This document shows positions 29,306 to 39,251 of a stretch of 64,000 bases of DNA, in pieces. Position 1 is the first letter of the stretch; each line of letters starts with the position of its first letter. The DNA comes from Flavobacteriales bacterium UBA6772 (GTDB taxonomy: Bacteria; Bacteroidota; Bacteroidia; Flavobacteriales; Flavobacteriaceae). Location of the stretch: the NCBI GenBank assembly GCA_905181765.1, contig CAJIYW010000004.1, forward strand, positions 1 to 64,000. Direction: 5' to 3'. Both the position numbers and the translations under genes were made by a program. The notes below the pieces were generated by a model, which was not told the origin of the DNA, made no database searches, and saw nothing but the letters and a program-made list of their open reading frames with translations.

Positions 29306-31882
29306 TTAATTTTTTAATGCGTTTTTAATAATTTGATAAGCAGGTGTTGGCTTTAAATCAGCGTCATATATAGATTGGAAATAGCCCGTATTTCTTTTAA
29401 AGCGCTCTCCCATGTCCCATAAATTGAGTGCTACAACTCCAGTGGATGTTTTTGACTCTAAAAGGCTCACTAATTTTGAGTATAACAAAGCCTGTATCTG
29501 GTGTTGTACTATAATGTTTGATTTATCTTTTATTTTATAGTCCAATTCTGTGATATGAAATTCTAAATCATTGGCATGGGCCCAGTCTATTAATTCTGAA
29601 AGTTGTTGCAGGGTATTCTCGGTATCTTTAATAAAACCTCTAGTAGAACTACTTAAATTAATATGGCCTTGCCAACCAATTGCGTCAACACGATGCCCTT
29701 GAGAGCGTATGTACAAAATAGTTTCTTTGACCTTATCCCACATTTTAGGCTGCATTCCTGCATGGTGATTGTATACAAGTTTAATATTTGTTGCATGCTT
29801 AGTAGCAATTTCAAATGACTTTAAAATATAATTTGGAAATCCATTAGAATCTAAGCCCATTTTAAGCCATGGATTTTCCCATAAAGTATTTCCCTTTTTT
29901 GGACCAAACCACTTTCCATTTGGCAGCACCGTTTCATTGACCACATCCATCCATTTAATATTTGGAATGGTATTGTACCTTTTTGTGGTCGCAGTCATGA
30001 AATCAACTAATACTGATTGAAGTTCTCGCGCTGTTCTAGAATCGTCTTTCGCCCACTTTGAGGCTTGGGGACTCGAAGGTCCATGCATTCTAACAATTAA
30101 GTTATTCGCTTTAGAATAAGCAATAAAATCATCGATCTTTTTCCAATCCCAAACATTAGGCTCGGGGTGAATTCTAGATTGCTTTGCAGCATTAGCTGGG
30201 GTTAAATAGTTAAAATCTTTAAGAAATAAGGCCCCTTTTTTAGAGTCCATTTCGTGGTGATTTAAAGTTGCTCCAATAATTAATTTAGAAGTATTTAGCG
30301 GAACCTTTTCTGTTTTAACGGTTTCTATTCGTTGGCTCTTAAAATACCTTGCTGCTAACTTTTGAAATCGCTTTTTAAAGACAAAATAGTTTTCATCATC
30401 AATTCTATTGTAGGTTTCATTAGGATCTAATTTGTAATCGTATAACTCTTCAGCATAAATATCTTTTTGAAAAATAGGGTCCGTACTTTTTTTATTGCTA
30501 ACCCATACCGTGTAGCGATACTGTTCAGTTCGAAAACTATAGCCTGTTTTATTACCACTTTGCCATTGACTAACTGCATACGATTTTGGCGAAACAGAAG
30601 CACCTTCAACCAAAGAGTTTAGACTGGTTCCGTCTAGGTTTGAAGGTGTATTTAAATTAGCCGCCTCACAAAGTGTAGGGAAAATATCTACAAACTCCGT
30701 TGGAGAAGTGACCTTAACACCCTTTTTTACTTTTGGATTGTATATGATTAACGGAGAACGGGTTGCTTGTTCAAAATTTGAATGCTTATTCCATAAACTA
30801 TGATCTCCTAAATGCCAGCCATGGTCCCCCCATATCACAACAATCGTATTTTTATCAAGCCCTGTTGCCTTGAGTGTTTGTAGTATTTTTCCGATTTGAG
30901 CATCAATAAAACTCGTACATGCATAATAGCCGTGAATCAAGTCCTTTTGATGGGATTCCTCTAAATCTAAAAGGTTTTCATTCGTAATCACGTAGTCAAT
31001 TCCAGGGGCCCTGTAAGAACGCATCTCACCTGAACTGTGGTAGGCTAGATTAGGCCCATTAACAGATTTCTTTTGAAACGCAGCTAATTTAATATCCTTT
31101 TTATCATAGAGGTCCCAATATTTTTGAGGAGCTGTAAAAGGAAGATGAGGCCGCTTAAATCCAACTGCTAAGAAAAAAGGAGCTGATTGATTTTGGCTTA
31201 AATCTTGTAACATTAAATTCGCACGCGAAGCTATGGCACCATCTGTATACGCTTCATCAGGTACATTGGCACTTCCAAAAGGCGGTTTATATTTGTCTCT
31301 CACATATTTGTGAGTATTTTTAATTCCTTTAGAACTCGCTTCGGCTCTTAGCTGTCTTACCTTATTTTTGATGTCTTTATTTTGATAATACCCCATTGCT
31401 GGCGGACCGTATTCAGAAGAGAATTCAAGTTGGTTTTCTTTTACAAAGGGAACAGACCAAGAAGGTTCATCTCTTTTTTTATCAACACAACGGGGATCAT
31501 ATATTTTTCCAACTCCGAGTGTTTGGTATCCATTGTTTTTAAAGTGTTCTGGAATCGTGAGAATATCTGGATTGATATCTCGCATTTTAGTTTTGAGGTC
31601 TCTTACCTTGGTATAGTCTGGCCTTTTACCTGTCATTAGACTGGCTCTAGAAGGTCCACAAACTGCCTGTTGGGTATGGTTGTTTAAAAAAATAGTTGCC
31701 TCCTTAGATAAGGCATCCATTGCTGGGGTTAGCGCAAAGGCATCCCCAAAACTACCAATAGTGGGCTTTAAGTCATCTATTGCTATAAACAAGATATTAG
31801 GCTTTTGAGCTTCTGATTGTGCTACTAATCCACAAGAGAAAACAAGAAGTGAAAAACATAAAAATAAATTTTTTACTTTCAT
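29306..31882 (-). CDS. Two-domain S1 sulfatase - GH10 glycoside hydrolase fusion
   Basis: 858 residues that join two enzymes. The signal peptide ends near GLVAQ. Residues about 27-500 are an iduronate-2-sulfatase-like S1 domain: FIAIDDLKPTIG, CGPSR with Cys at residue 75, GFKRPHLPFTAPQKYWDLY and WGDHGWHLGDHSLWNKHSNFE. A linker near 500-515 leads into a GH10-like barrel with acid/base E650 in WMDVVNETV, AIGWQGHI, nucleophile E779 in FHITELDY, and LNLWDMGERF. The usual GH10 segment GH-L-WH-Q is replaced by HGPSSPQASKW, so the substrate cleft is unusual. It would desulfate and cut the same sulfated chain (inference). It is the first gene of the operon running down to 22708. There is no T9SS tail or lipobox. 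A second copy is at 43359-45926. Confidence 0.93.
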   Translation of the reverse strand: MKVKNLFLCFSLLVFSCGLVAQSEAQKPNILFIAIDDLKPTIGSFGDAFALTPAMDALSKEATIFLNNHTQQAVCGPSRASLMTGKRPDYTKVRDLKTKMRDINPDILTIPEHFKNNGYQTLGVGKIYDPRCVDKKRDEPSWSVPFVKENQLEFSSEYGPPAMGYYQNKDIKNKVRQLRAEASSKGIKNTHKYVRDKYKPPFGSANVPDEAYTDGAIASRANLMLQDLSQNQSAPFFLAVGFKRPHLPFTAPQKYWDLYDKKDIKLAAFQKKSVNGPNLAYHSSGEMRSYRAPGIDYVITNENLLDLEESHQKDLIHGYYACTSFIDAQIGKILQTLKATGLDKNTIVVIWGDHGWHLGDHSLWNKHSNFEQATRSPLIIYNPKVKKGVKVTSPTEFVDIFPTLCEAANLNTPSNLDGTSLNSLVEGASVSPKSYAVSQWQSGNKTGYSFRTEQYRYTVWVSNKKSTDPIFQKDIYAEELYDYKLDPNETYNRIDDENYFVFKKRFQKLAARYFKSQRIETVKTEKVPLNTSKLIIGATLNHHEMDSKKGALFLKDFNYLTPANAAKQSRIHPEPNVWDWKKIDDFIAYSKANNLIVRMHGPSSPQASKWAKDDSRTARELQSVLVDFMTATTKRYNTIPNIKWMDVVNETVLPNGKWFGPKKGNTLWENPWLKMGLDSNGFPNYILKSFEIATKHATNIKLVYNHHAGMQPKMWDKVKETILYIRSQGHRVDAIGWQGHINLSSSTRGFIKDTENTLQQLSELIDWAHANDLEFHITELDYKIKDKSNIIVQHQIQALLYSKLVSLLESKTSTGVVALNLWDMGERFKRNTGYFQSIYDADLKPTPAYQIIKNALKN

Positions 31883-31923
31883 TTAAAATACTAATTTTAA
31901 TACTATATTGTTTGTACGATTTA

Positions 31924-32100
31924 TTAGTTAATAAATAACTTTTTAAAATACTTGGCTCCAGTTAGCGTTTCTATCCTTAAAACATAAACTACTACAGCAA
32001 ACGAATTTACATTAATAAAATACTGCTCATACCAAAATGGAACTTAATTTCCCTCAATAGGAGCGCTTAAAGTATAGAGCCTAACATGAGCCGGCAGTTC
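31924..32100 (-). pseudogene. Possible gene remnant ending in a T9SS-like tail, in the 488-base gap
   Basis: The gap 31883-32370 lies between HTCS3 and the fusion gene and contains no intact gene. In one minus-strand frame, 32100 to 31924 encodes ELPAHVRLYTLSAPIEGN, one TAA (32044-32046), then INVNSFAVVVYVLRIETLTG and KYFKKLFIN before the final stop. The second part resembles the last strand and basic end of a T9SS sorting domain (G-Y-L-R-I ... KK-I). No start codon or upstream domain is present. It may be the tail of a lost surface protein, or a non-coding repeat that happens to be open. The rest of the gap (32101-32370) shows nothing I can name. Confidence 0.35.
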
Positions 32101-32370
32101 TTAGGACATAAAAAATTAAAATACAAAATTGAAATATGTCGTTATATAATTACAAAAATATTTATTTACAGAAACCTACAGTATCATTTTTGAGTTATTA
32201 TGCACTACAAATGATGCAAAGCATTAAATATTTTAAAATTTAAACGAATACATACGATTATTATAAAAAAAAGAACAAAATCTACTATTAGCTTTTCTAC
32301 TTTTATTTAATTTGTTTTAAGGGACTAATCGTTATTGGTTTGGGGATATTAAATAAATTTAATGAGTAGT

Positions 32371-35300
32371 TTACGAAACAACCTTCTTGAAATTAGAAAA
32401 ATAACTACTTGGTGTACAATCAAAGTGTTTTTTAAAGCAGGTTCTAAAATATTTTGGATCAGAAAACCCTACCATATAGATTACTTCGGTTATAGAATAT
32501 TTTCCAGATTCAATAAGTTTTGCAGCCTTATTAAGGCGAATTGTTCTTATAAATTCAGATGTTGATTGTCCTGTTATTGATTTCAATTTTAAGAATAGTG
32601 CAGATCTACTCATTCCTATTTCTAAAGCGAACTTTTCAACTGAAAATTCTGTATTATCAAGGTTCTTCTTGATTATGTTAATTGACTTTTCTATAAATTT
32701 TTGATCCAATTTATTGGATAATTCCTTCCAAGACTTAGAACTCGAATTCGTTCTAAACTTTTGAATCCATTGCTCTTTGGTACGTAAAATATTATCTAAT
32801 CTTAACTTTAAAACTTCAATATTAAATGGTTTTAAGATAAACTCATCAGCTCCAGTTTCTAACCCTTCTTTTTCGTTTTCTAGTCCAGCTTTTGCAGTTA
32901 ATATAAGTATTGGAATGTGACTCGTATTAATATTCGTTTTTAATTTCTTGCACATCTCAATGCCATTCATCTCGGGCATCATTAAATCGCTTATAATAAT
33001 GCTGGGTATGTTTTTAATTGCCTGCTCTAGACCTTCTTTACCGTTATTTGCGGTTAATATTCTATAATCATAACTAAAAAATGTTACCAAATAGTCTTGC
33101 AATTCTCTATTATCTTCGACAATTAAAAGTAACGGTGTTTCCTTAGAATGTTCTTTGGTACTCTTAATAGGTTTTTTTGGAAGCAATTGATTTTCCTTAA
33201 TAACATCAACTCCAATTTTAGTGTATTTAAAATCATATTTTTGAGGTTGTAATTCTATGATAGAATTATTAGAGTATGCTGTTTTAGAGATGGGTATCGT
33301 AACGGTACATGTTGTTCCTTTATGAAACTCGCTTTGGATATTAATTTTTCCTTTATGTATTTCTACTAAATGCTTTATATAAGCTAATCCTAGACCTGAG
33401 CCTTCATTAATAGCATTATTTTCTTTTCTGGTTTGATAGAATCTATCAAATATGCTCACTAATTCGTCTTTAGGGATTCCTATTCCAAAATCAATTACTT
33501 TAAGAATGGCATAGTCTTCATTATTTATCGTTTCTTTTTCAAGACTTACCGTAATACTTTTTCCTTTCGGGGTAAATTTAAAGGCATTAGACAATAAATT
33601 ATATAATATTTTTTCAATTTTATCATTATCAAACCAAGCATCGAATTCATTTTTTGGTGATAAAAACAAAAACTTAATATCTTTTTCTAATGCAATATCT
33701 TCAAATGCTGTAAACACTTCCCCTACAAAGGATACCAGTTCATCATTTTGAACAATTAAATTTAAATTCCCAGACTCTGCTTTTCTAAAATCTAAAAGTT
33801 GATTAATTAGCTTGAGCAGTCTGTTGGAATTTTTATACATTATTGAATTTAACTTCGGAACATCTTTGGTATTAACCTGCCCATTCATAATTTGACTCAA
33901 GGGACCAACAATTAAAGTTAAAGGTGTTCTTAATTCATGTGATATATTGGTAAAGAACTGAAGCTTCATTTGATTCATTTCTTCAGAATTTTCGTGGTTA
34001 GCACTTTCTATATCCATTTTACTCCTTAAACGTATCTGATTTAAACGAATTTTAACAAAACTATATATAATAGCAAACGTTAACAATGAAAAAAGAAAAA
34101 TAGCTAGGGTTGTTAAATACCAAGGTTTATTTATCACCACCAATATCTCTGTTGGTTCATCTGTCCAGATACCAACACTATTAGAGCCATACACTTTAAA
34201 TATATAATTTCCTGGCGGTACATTCGTATAGGATGCAAACCGTCGTTCATTTCCTTTAGAATATTGCCATTTTTCATCAAATCCTTCTAATATATATTTG
34301 TATTGATTTTTTTCAGGATTGGAAAAATGCAAGCTTGAAAAAACAAATTCCATAGAGTTAAGATCATAAGGCAATACAATCTTTTTAGTTTCATTAATAC
34401 TATTTTTTAAAATTACCTTTCCGTTTCTTTCCTCTAATGGATGAACAATTTCATTAAAAAGTTTAAAACCTGAAATAATTAGTTGCGGTTTTATTTCATT
34501 TACAGAAAGCTTGTCAGGTTGAAAAAATGTAATGCCGTTTACGCCGCCACAAAGCATCATCCCAGAGGTGGTAAACAACATGGCATTATCCTTAAACTCG
34601 CTAACATTAATTCCATCTTGGTTTTCAAAATAGGTAACCTCTCCAGTTGTTGGGTTCAATTTAGAAATTGCCCTAACATGCATCATCCATATATTCCCTT
34701 GTTTGTCCTCCTTTATTTGATAAACTACATCACTTGGAAGTCCTTCTTTTGTGGTATAATGTTTGAAATTTAATGTGTTATTTGAAATTTCAATTTGATT
34801 CAATCCTCCACCAAATGTACCAACATACAAATGACCATCACTTGCTTTAAAAATATCTAAAACATAATTATTGCTTAAACTATTTTTATTCTCAGAGTCA
34901 TTTAGATAACTTGTAAAAGCAATATTACCGGCATCATCTTGTTTTAATTTATTTAAACCTCTTATGGTTCCTACCCAAATATCACCATTAGAATCTTCAA
35001 GTATATCTCGAACGAAATTGTTTGATAAGCTATTTATATTGTTAAATTCATTTTGATAATTAATAGATGTGTACGTTTCGCTTTGTTTATCAAAAGTTAT
35101 TTTCGCGATGCCTTTCTTCCAATATCCAACCCAAATATTTCCCATTCTGTCTTCTTCAATAGCAAAGACTGAGTTTTTAATAAGCTTACCTTGTTTATCT
35201 TTGATATCATTAAATTTTTGAATATCAAATGTTTCTGAATTATTTTTAAAGGTTATTTTGCTTAACCCTGTTCTTGCGCCTACCCAAATATTGTCTTCGC

Positions 35301-36639
35301 TATCATTCATCAATCTTTTAATCTCAAAGAAATCTTCATCATCAAATTGTTTATTGGTTTTTGCAAGATAATTATAGTCCCAACTCTTATTTGACTTATT
35401 TAGCAAAGTACTTTCAATTTCCTTACCCTTTAGTATTGCTAAGCCACCTTTACCCTGCGTACCTAGCCAAATGTCTCCTTTAGAGTCTTCGCACATTGTA
35501 AGAATGGGGTACTCATGAAAAACAGGAGATTGCTTTTCAGAATTGTTTGAAAATTCGTTCGAATTCAAAAATGTATTGTTTTCTAAATCCATTTTATACA
35601 ATCCATGGTTTAGGGTTCCTAACCATAGAATATTGGTGTTATCAATCATTAATTGTTGCGCTTGTTGAATGGCAATCTCTTTTCTATGATTTGAATTTAA
35701 ATTAAGTTTTTCACCTGTCTGAGTATTATAATTTAATAATATACCATTCCCAGCAATCCAAATATGCTGTTCTTTATCAACAGCAATGGCTAATTTTTTG
35801 AAATTTTTATCGGAAAATCCTGAACTGTTATCAGAAAGGCTTATTAACTCCCTATCAATAGCCTGAAGCTGATCGTTTAATCGAATTTTAAGGAGTTGAA
35901 GTCTATTACTTATCACCCAAATTGTGTTCTTTGGGTATTCAATAAAATTTACAGGATAACTCGAGTTAAATTCAAACCACTTAATGTCTGTGCTTTGAAT
36001 TTTAATATCTGGCACATTTGCGATTTCGTTTACCGCTACTTGATGCAGTATTATTTTTCTTTCAGGAGTAAAAAACCAATGCTTCCCATTTACTGCAGGA
36101 ATAATAGTTTTAATACGCAAACTAAAGTTGTTTGCCACATTCATTACTTCTTCAAATAATAAGCTACCATCAATGGCTACATTAAAAAATTTAATACCTT
36201 TAGATGTATTAATAAAAAGAACTCCAGAAGATGATTGATAAATATGATCTATCTCACTTGCATAATCAGATGCATTTGGATTGTCAAAATATACATCTAT
36301 TTTTCCTGTCCTTGGGTCTATTCTATTTAATCCAGCATCTGTAGTTCCAGCCCATATATACCCATCTTTATCCTCAAAAAGACTAATAATAATATTACTA
36401 CTAAGACTATTAACGTCATTTGAAAAATTATAATGGACCATAGAATAGCCATCGTATTTATTTATGCCATTGTATGTTCCTACCCAAATAAAACCATTAC
36501 TGTCTTGAATAATGCTTTTTACAGTGTTTTGTGAAAGTCCTTCAATACCCGATATTTTGTTTAACTGCAATTGTGCGTGCAAAGAAACACAACTATATAA
36601 ACTGATTATTAAAAAAAAATATTTAAATAAATTAGACAT
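32371..36639 (-). CDS. Hybrid two-component system sensor/regulator (HTCS) between the two enzyme blocks
   Basis: 1,422-residue HTCS. It has a signal peptide (VSLHAQ), propeller blades with repeated GFIWVGTYNGINKY and GDIWVGTIRGLNKL motifs (about 25-740), and a Y_Y_Y domain (NVPPGNYIFKVYGSN). After a transmembrane helix comes the kinase, with H901 in ISHELRTPLTLI and LYNLLSNAFKFTPKG. The receiver has D1218 in SDLMMPEMNG, and an AraC-type HTH ends the protein (VIYMVGFSDPKYFRTCFKKHFDC). It lies downstream of the GH5 gene and upstream of the fusion-GH3 operon, both on its own strand. It could therefore control either block, and its exact targets cannot be told from position. Complete. Confidence 0.96.
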   Translation of the reverse strand: MSNLFKYFFLIISLYSCVSLHAQLQLNKISGIEGLSQNTVKSIIQDSNGFIWVGTYNGINKYDGYSMVHYNFSNDVNSLSSNIIISLFEDKDGYIWAGTTDAGLNRIDPRTGKIDVYFDNPNASDYASEIDHIYQSSSGVLFINTSKGIKFFNVAIDGSLLFEEVMNVANNFSLRIKTIIPAVNGKHWFFTPERKIILHQVAVNEIANVPDIKIQSTDIKWFEFNSSYPVNFIEYPKNTIWVISNRLQLLKIRLNDQLQAIDRELISLSDNSSGFSDKNFKKLAIAVDKEQHIWIAGNGILLNYNTQTGEKLNLNSNHRKEIAIQQAQQLMIDNTNILWLGTLNHGLYKMDLENNTFLNSNEFSNNSEKQSPVFHEYPILTMCEDSKGDIWLGTQGKGGLAILKGKEIESTLLNKSNKSWDYNYLAKTNKQFDDEDFFEIKRLMNDSEDNIWVGARTGLSKITFKNNSETFDIQKFNDIKDKQGKLIKNSVFAIEEDRMGNIWVGYWKKGIAKITFDKQSETYTSINYQNEFNNINSLSNNFVRDILEDSNGDIWVGTIRGLNKLKQDDAGNIAFTSYLNDSENKNSLSNNYVLDIFKASDGHLYVGTFGGGLNQIEISNNTLNFKHYTTKEGLPSDVVYQIKEDKQGNIWMMHVRAISKLNPTTGEVTYFENQDGINVSEFKDNAMLFTTSGMMLCGGVNGITFFQPDKLSVNEIKPQLIISGFKLFNEIVHPLEERNGKVILKNSINETKKIVLPYDLNSMEFVFSSLHFSNPEKNQYKYILEGFDEKWQYSKGNERRFASYTNVPPGNYIFKVYGSNSVGIWTDEPTEILVVINKPWYLTTLAIFLFSLLTFAIIYSFVKIRLNQIRLRSKMDIESANHENSEEMNQMKLQFFTNISHELRTPLTLIVGPLSQIMNGQVNTKDVPKLNSIMYKNSNRLLKLINQLLDFRKAESGNLNLIVQNDELVSFVGEVFTAFEDIALEKDIKFLFLSPKNEFDAWFDNDKIEKILYNLLSNAFKFTPKGKSITVSLEKETINNEDYAILKVIDFGIGIPKDELVSIFDRFYQTRKENNAINEGSGLGLAYIKHLVEIHKGKINIQSEFHKGTTCTVTIPISKTAYSNNSIIELQPQKYDFKYTKIGVDVIKENQLLPKKPIKSTKEHSKETPLLLIVEDNRELQDYLVTFFSYDYRILTANNGKEGLEQAIKNIPSIIISDLMMPEMNGIEMCKKLKTNINTSHIPILILTAKAGLENEKEGLETGADEFILKPFNIEVLKLRLDNILRTKEQWIQKFRTNSSSKSWKELSNKLDQKFIEKSINIIKKNLDNTEFSVEKFALEIGMSRSALFLKLKSITGQSTSEFIRTIRLNKAAKLIESGKYSITEVIYMVGFSDPKYFRTCFKKHFDCTPSSYFSNFKKVVS

Positions 36640-36724
36640 AATGGGCTCTCAAATTGTACGACTATAATTTAATCAAAGATAAGGAAATACAGCAGGTTTT
36701 ATTAATTCTTTACAAAAACACCAC

Positions 36725-38800
36725 TTAATAGTATTTAGCTACAACAATCCTTTTATTCCTTAAAACTTTATTATCGGTTGTTGTAATTTGTATTAAATAG
36801 ACACCATTCTCCAAATTATTTGTATTTAATTTTATACTACTAGTATGCTCAGGCGCATATTCATTAATAATTCTACCATTTACATCAATTATTCTTATGT
36901 TTTTTATCTTTTTATCGAAGGAAGATAGCTTTACATTCAAGAAGTTTCTACTTGGATTGGGATATAATACTATTTTAGTATCCAATGCATCATCATCTAT
37001 TGACAAACTTTCACTGTCTGTAATTGTTGTTTCGAAATCATCAAAATAATAAGTACCTGCTTGCTTTCCACACAAAACCTTAACTTGTACTGAAGTAGTT
37101 GGTTCCGTTAAATCAAAACCATATTCATAAGCACTATATACTGTCTTGAAGGTTTAAAACTGGTGATGTAAAATAACTGGTGGTACTGGTGGTACCACTT
37201 GTATAAATAGTCTTAATTTGAAACCTAAAACTAGTAGCATCGTCAGATTTTGCAAAACACTTTATTGCAATATTTTTTCCATTTAAATCATTCGTAAATA
37301 CATTATTTTCAAGTAGCACTTTATTATAACCAATAGCTGTTTCAACAACTATTTTTGCCGCAATATCTCCATTATAAGCGTCTGTAGCGCCAGAATCTGA
37401 TATACTTGCAGTTGAGCCTGTAATTACCTTTAAATTCCATCCAGAACTATAACCACACTCAAAATTAGGATTAAAAATAATAGGATCTGGGCTAGGACCG
37501 TAACATAGCGGCCATGTTCCTGAACTGAATAAAGCATCCTTTACATCTTCTACCCAAATAGAGGTATCTACAACGGTACTTATATTTGTGTTTTTTGGAT
37601 TATAACTTATTACTGAAAAGTTATAATATTAAAATTTACCGTTTCAGAATTATCTCTTCTCTTATGGATTGTTTTATTAGACTTTGGTCCAGAATCCCAA
37701 GCTGCAAAAGAAAACCCTCTATTGATAGCTTGTTCTGCTACAAATCTATGAAACTCTACTCTTGAGGCATTATCTGGGCCTCCATCAGCAAAACCAGTAG
37801 CATTCCCTGAAATAGTATTTAAATCTCCTGTACTGTATTTATATCCGCCAGTATTATCTGCACCAAACTCACCTAAAAAAACAGGTATATTGTTACTTGT
37901 AGCCCATGAAGAAACTATATCAAATCTATTTGTTAATAGTTCTTTATCTTGAACTGATCCCCCAAGATTCATTATCCCTAGCATCTGCACTAGAACTTGT
38001 AAAATCAAATGGTTGGTAATAATGAAAGGTTGCTATTACATAACGTATCACCTGAAATAATGTTAGGATCAATTTGCAAAGGCGCTTCATGTGAAGTTCC
38101 TGTGCCTCCTGTAATAATCACATTTCTAGTTCCATTACTTCCTCCAGAAGCTCTTATAACTAGTTAAGACATCCGTATTAAGTGCATCCATATCTGCCTT
38201 AGCTCATATGAAAATAAGGTTCGTTAATAACTTCAAATAATAAATTCTCGGAATGATTTTTAAAGCGATCTGCTATCTGAGCCCAAATAGCTCTAAATTT
38301 TTGATTAGTCTGCAGCTCTTTTTGCCGAAGTTGGGTGTGTGTATTCTGTTTCTCCAGAGTCAAATGTATAGATAAACTCAGATTTTAAATTCGATCCATG
38401 AAAATCAATGATGGTTACAAGACCTTGATTTAAAGACCATTCAATAACCTGCTCTATTCTACCTAAATAGGTGGAGGACACTACATAATCATCTGATGTA
38501 CCAGTATAATTTCCTGCAGTTCCAGCGGCACTAGAATAACCAGAAGTATCTCCTGTAGTTCGAGCTCCAAAAAAGTCCATTGGAATTCTAACATTGGTAA
38601 AACCGGCGGCAGCGACATCAATAAAATATTGCTCCGTTACCTGCAGGCGACCAGTTTCCTTCTACTGGAGCACTTAAAACGTTACCAAGGTTTAACCCTC
38701 TTCCCATTTGTTTAACCATCTCATATGACGAGATTTGAGCAAATAGCACAAAAGGTATTAGACTGACTGCTAAACACAATAAAACTTTATTTTTGAACAT
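36725..38800 (-). pseudogene. GH5 glycoside hydrolase with CBM-like domain and T9SS tail, multiply frameshifted
   Basis: Reading across at least eight one-base shifts recovers a secreted enzyme of about 690 residues. It starts with a signal peptide (VLFAQ) and then MGRGLNLGNVLSAPVEGNW, the opening of a GH5 cellulase-type barrel. IPMDFFGARTT and IIDFHG follow. The acid/base Glu lies in FEVINEPYF (around 38225), ATFHYYQPFDF follows, and the nucleophile Glu lies in VFLGEFGADN (around 37870). A CenC-like carbohydrate-binding domain begins near NPNFECGYSSGW. A T9SS type-A tail (VLYPNPSRNFLNV ... NGVYLIQIT) ends at 36725. Stops appear only because the frame changes; the protein sequence itself is well preserved. 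It follows the small secreted protein gene after a terminator. Confidence 0.85.
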
Positions 38801-38817
38801 AACATCATTTTTAAAAA

Positions 38818-38846
38818 TAAGGCCAATGCGAGTGCAATGGCCTTGT
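38818..38846 (-). terminator. Intrinsic terminator between the small protein gene and the GH5 gene
   Basis: Arms AAGGCCA and TGGCCTT (7 bp) around a 12-base loop. On the minus strand it is followed by ATTTTTAAAA, and on the plus strand by GTTTT. It lies just after the stop of the small protein at 38880 and before the GH5 start at 38800, so GH5 may need its own promoter or read-through. Confidence 0.7.
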
Positions 38847-38879
38847 TTTAATATTTGTAAATATACTGATTATTGCTTT

Positions 38880-39232
38880 TTAACTTTTATTCTTTTTTTT
38901 ATTCTGTTCTTTTAACAAGGCATTAATAGTATTAATTTCTTCTTTAGAGAATAATGCTGATAATTTATCATTGGTTTCTTTAAAAGATTTCTTGTAAATC
39001 ACTTTCTTTTCTTCATTTGACAAATCGTTGCCTTTTATTTGTTTTGAAGTTTCATCATATTTACCCAACAAAATAGCATACAGTAGCTGTTTTAGTACTG
39101 TCATTTAAAGTCCATGGTATCGGCTATAAGTTGTGCATTTGTGGTTGCCTTTTTTTCTTGATATGACTGTTTTTGTGCATTCGCTGTAGATAAAAAACCA
39201 CAGAATAATATAAGTGCAATTAGTTTTTTCAT
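38880..39232 (-). pseudogene. Small secreted helical protein (SNEEKK family), second copy, frameshifted
   Basis: From the ATG at 39232 the frame gives a signal peptide (FLSTANAQ) and QKQSYQEKKATTNAQLIADT, then stops after MDFK. Two compensable shifts around 39040-39110 restore NDSTKTATV and LYAILLGKYDET. The last 75 codons (39104 to 38880) contain IKGNDLSNEEKKVIYK and a Lys-rich end. The whole is about 115 residues and aligns with the intact 112-residue protein at 22708. The shared order is signal peptide, MDF, IKG-DLSNEEKK, and a helical tail. It lies 19 bp downstream of the CBM/T9SS gene and is followed by a terminator. Function unknown. Confidence 0.6.
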
Positions 39233-39251
39233 TTCTTTTAGTATTAAAAAT

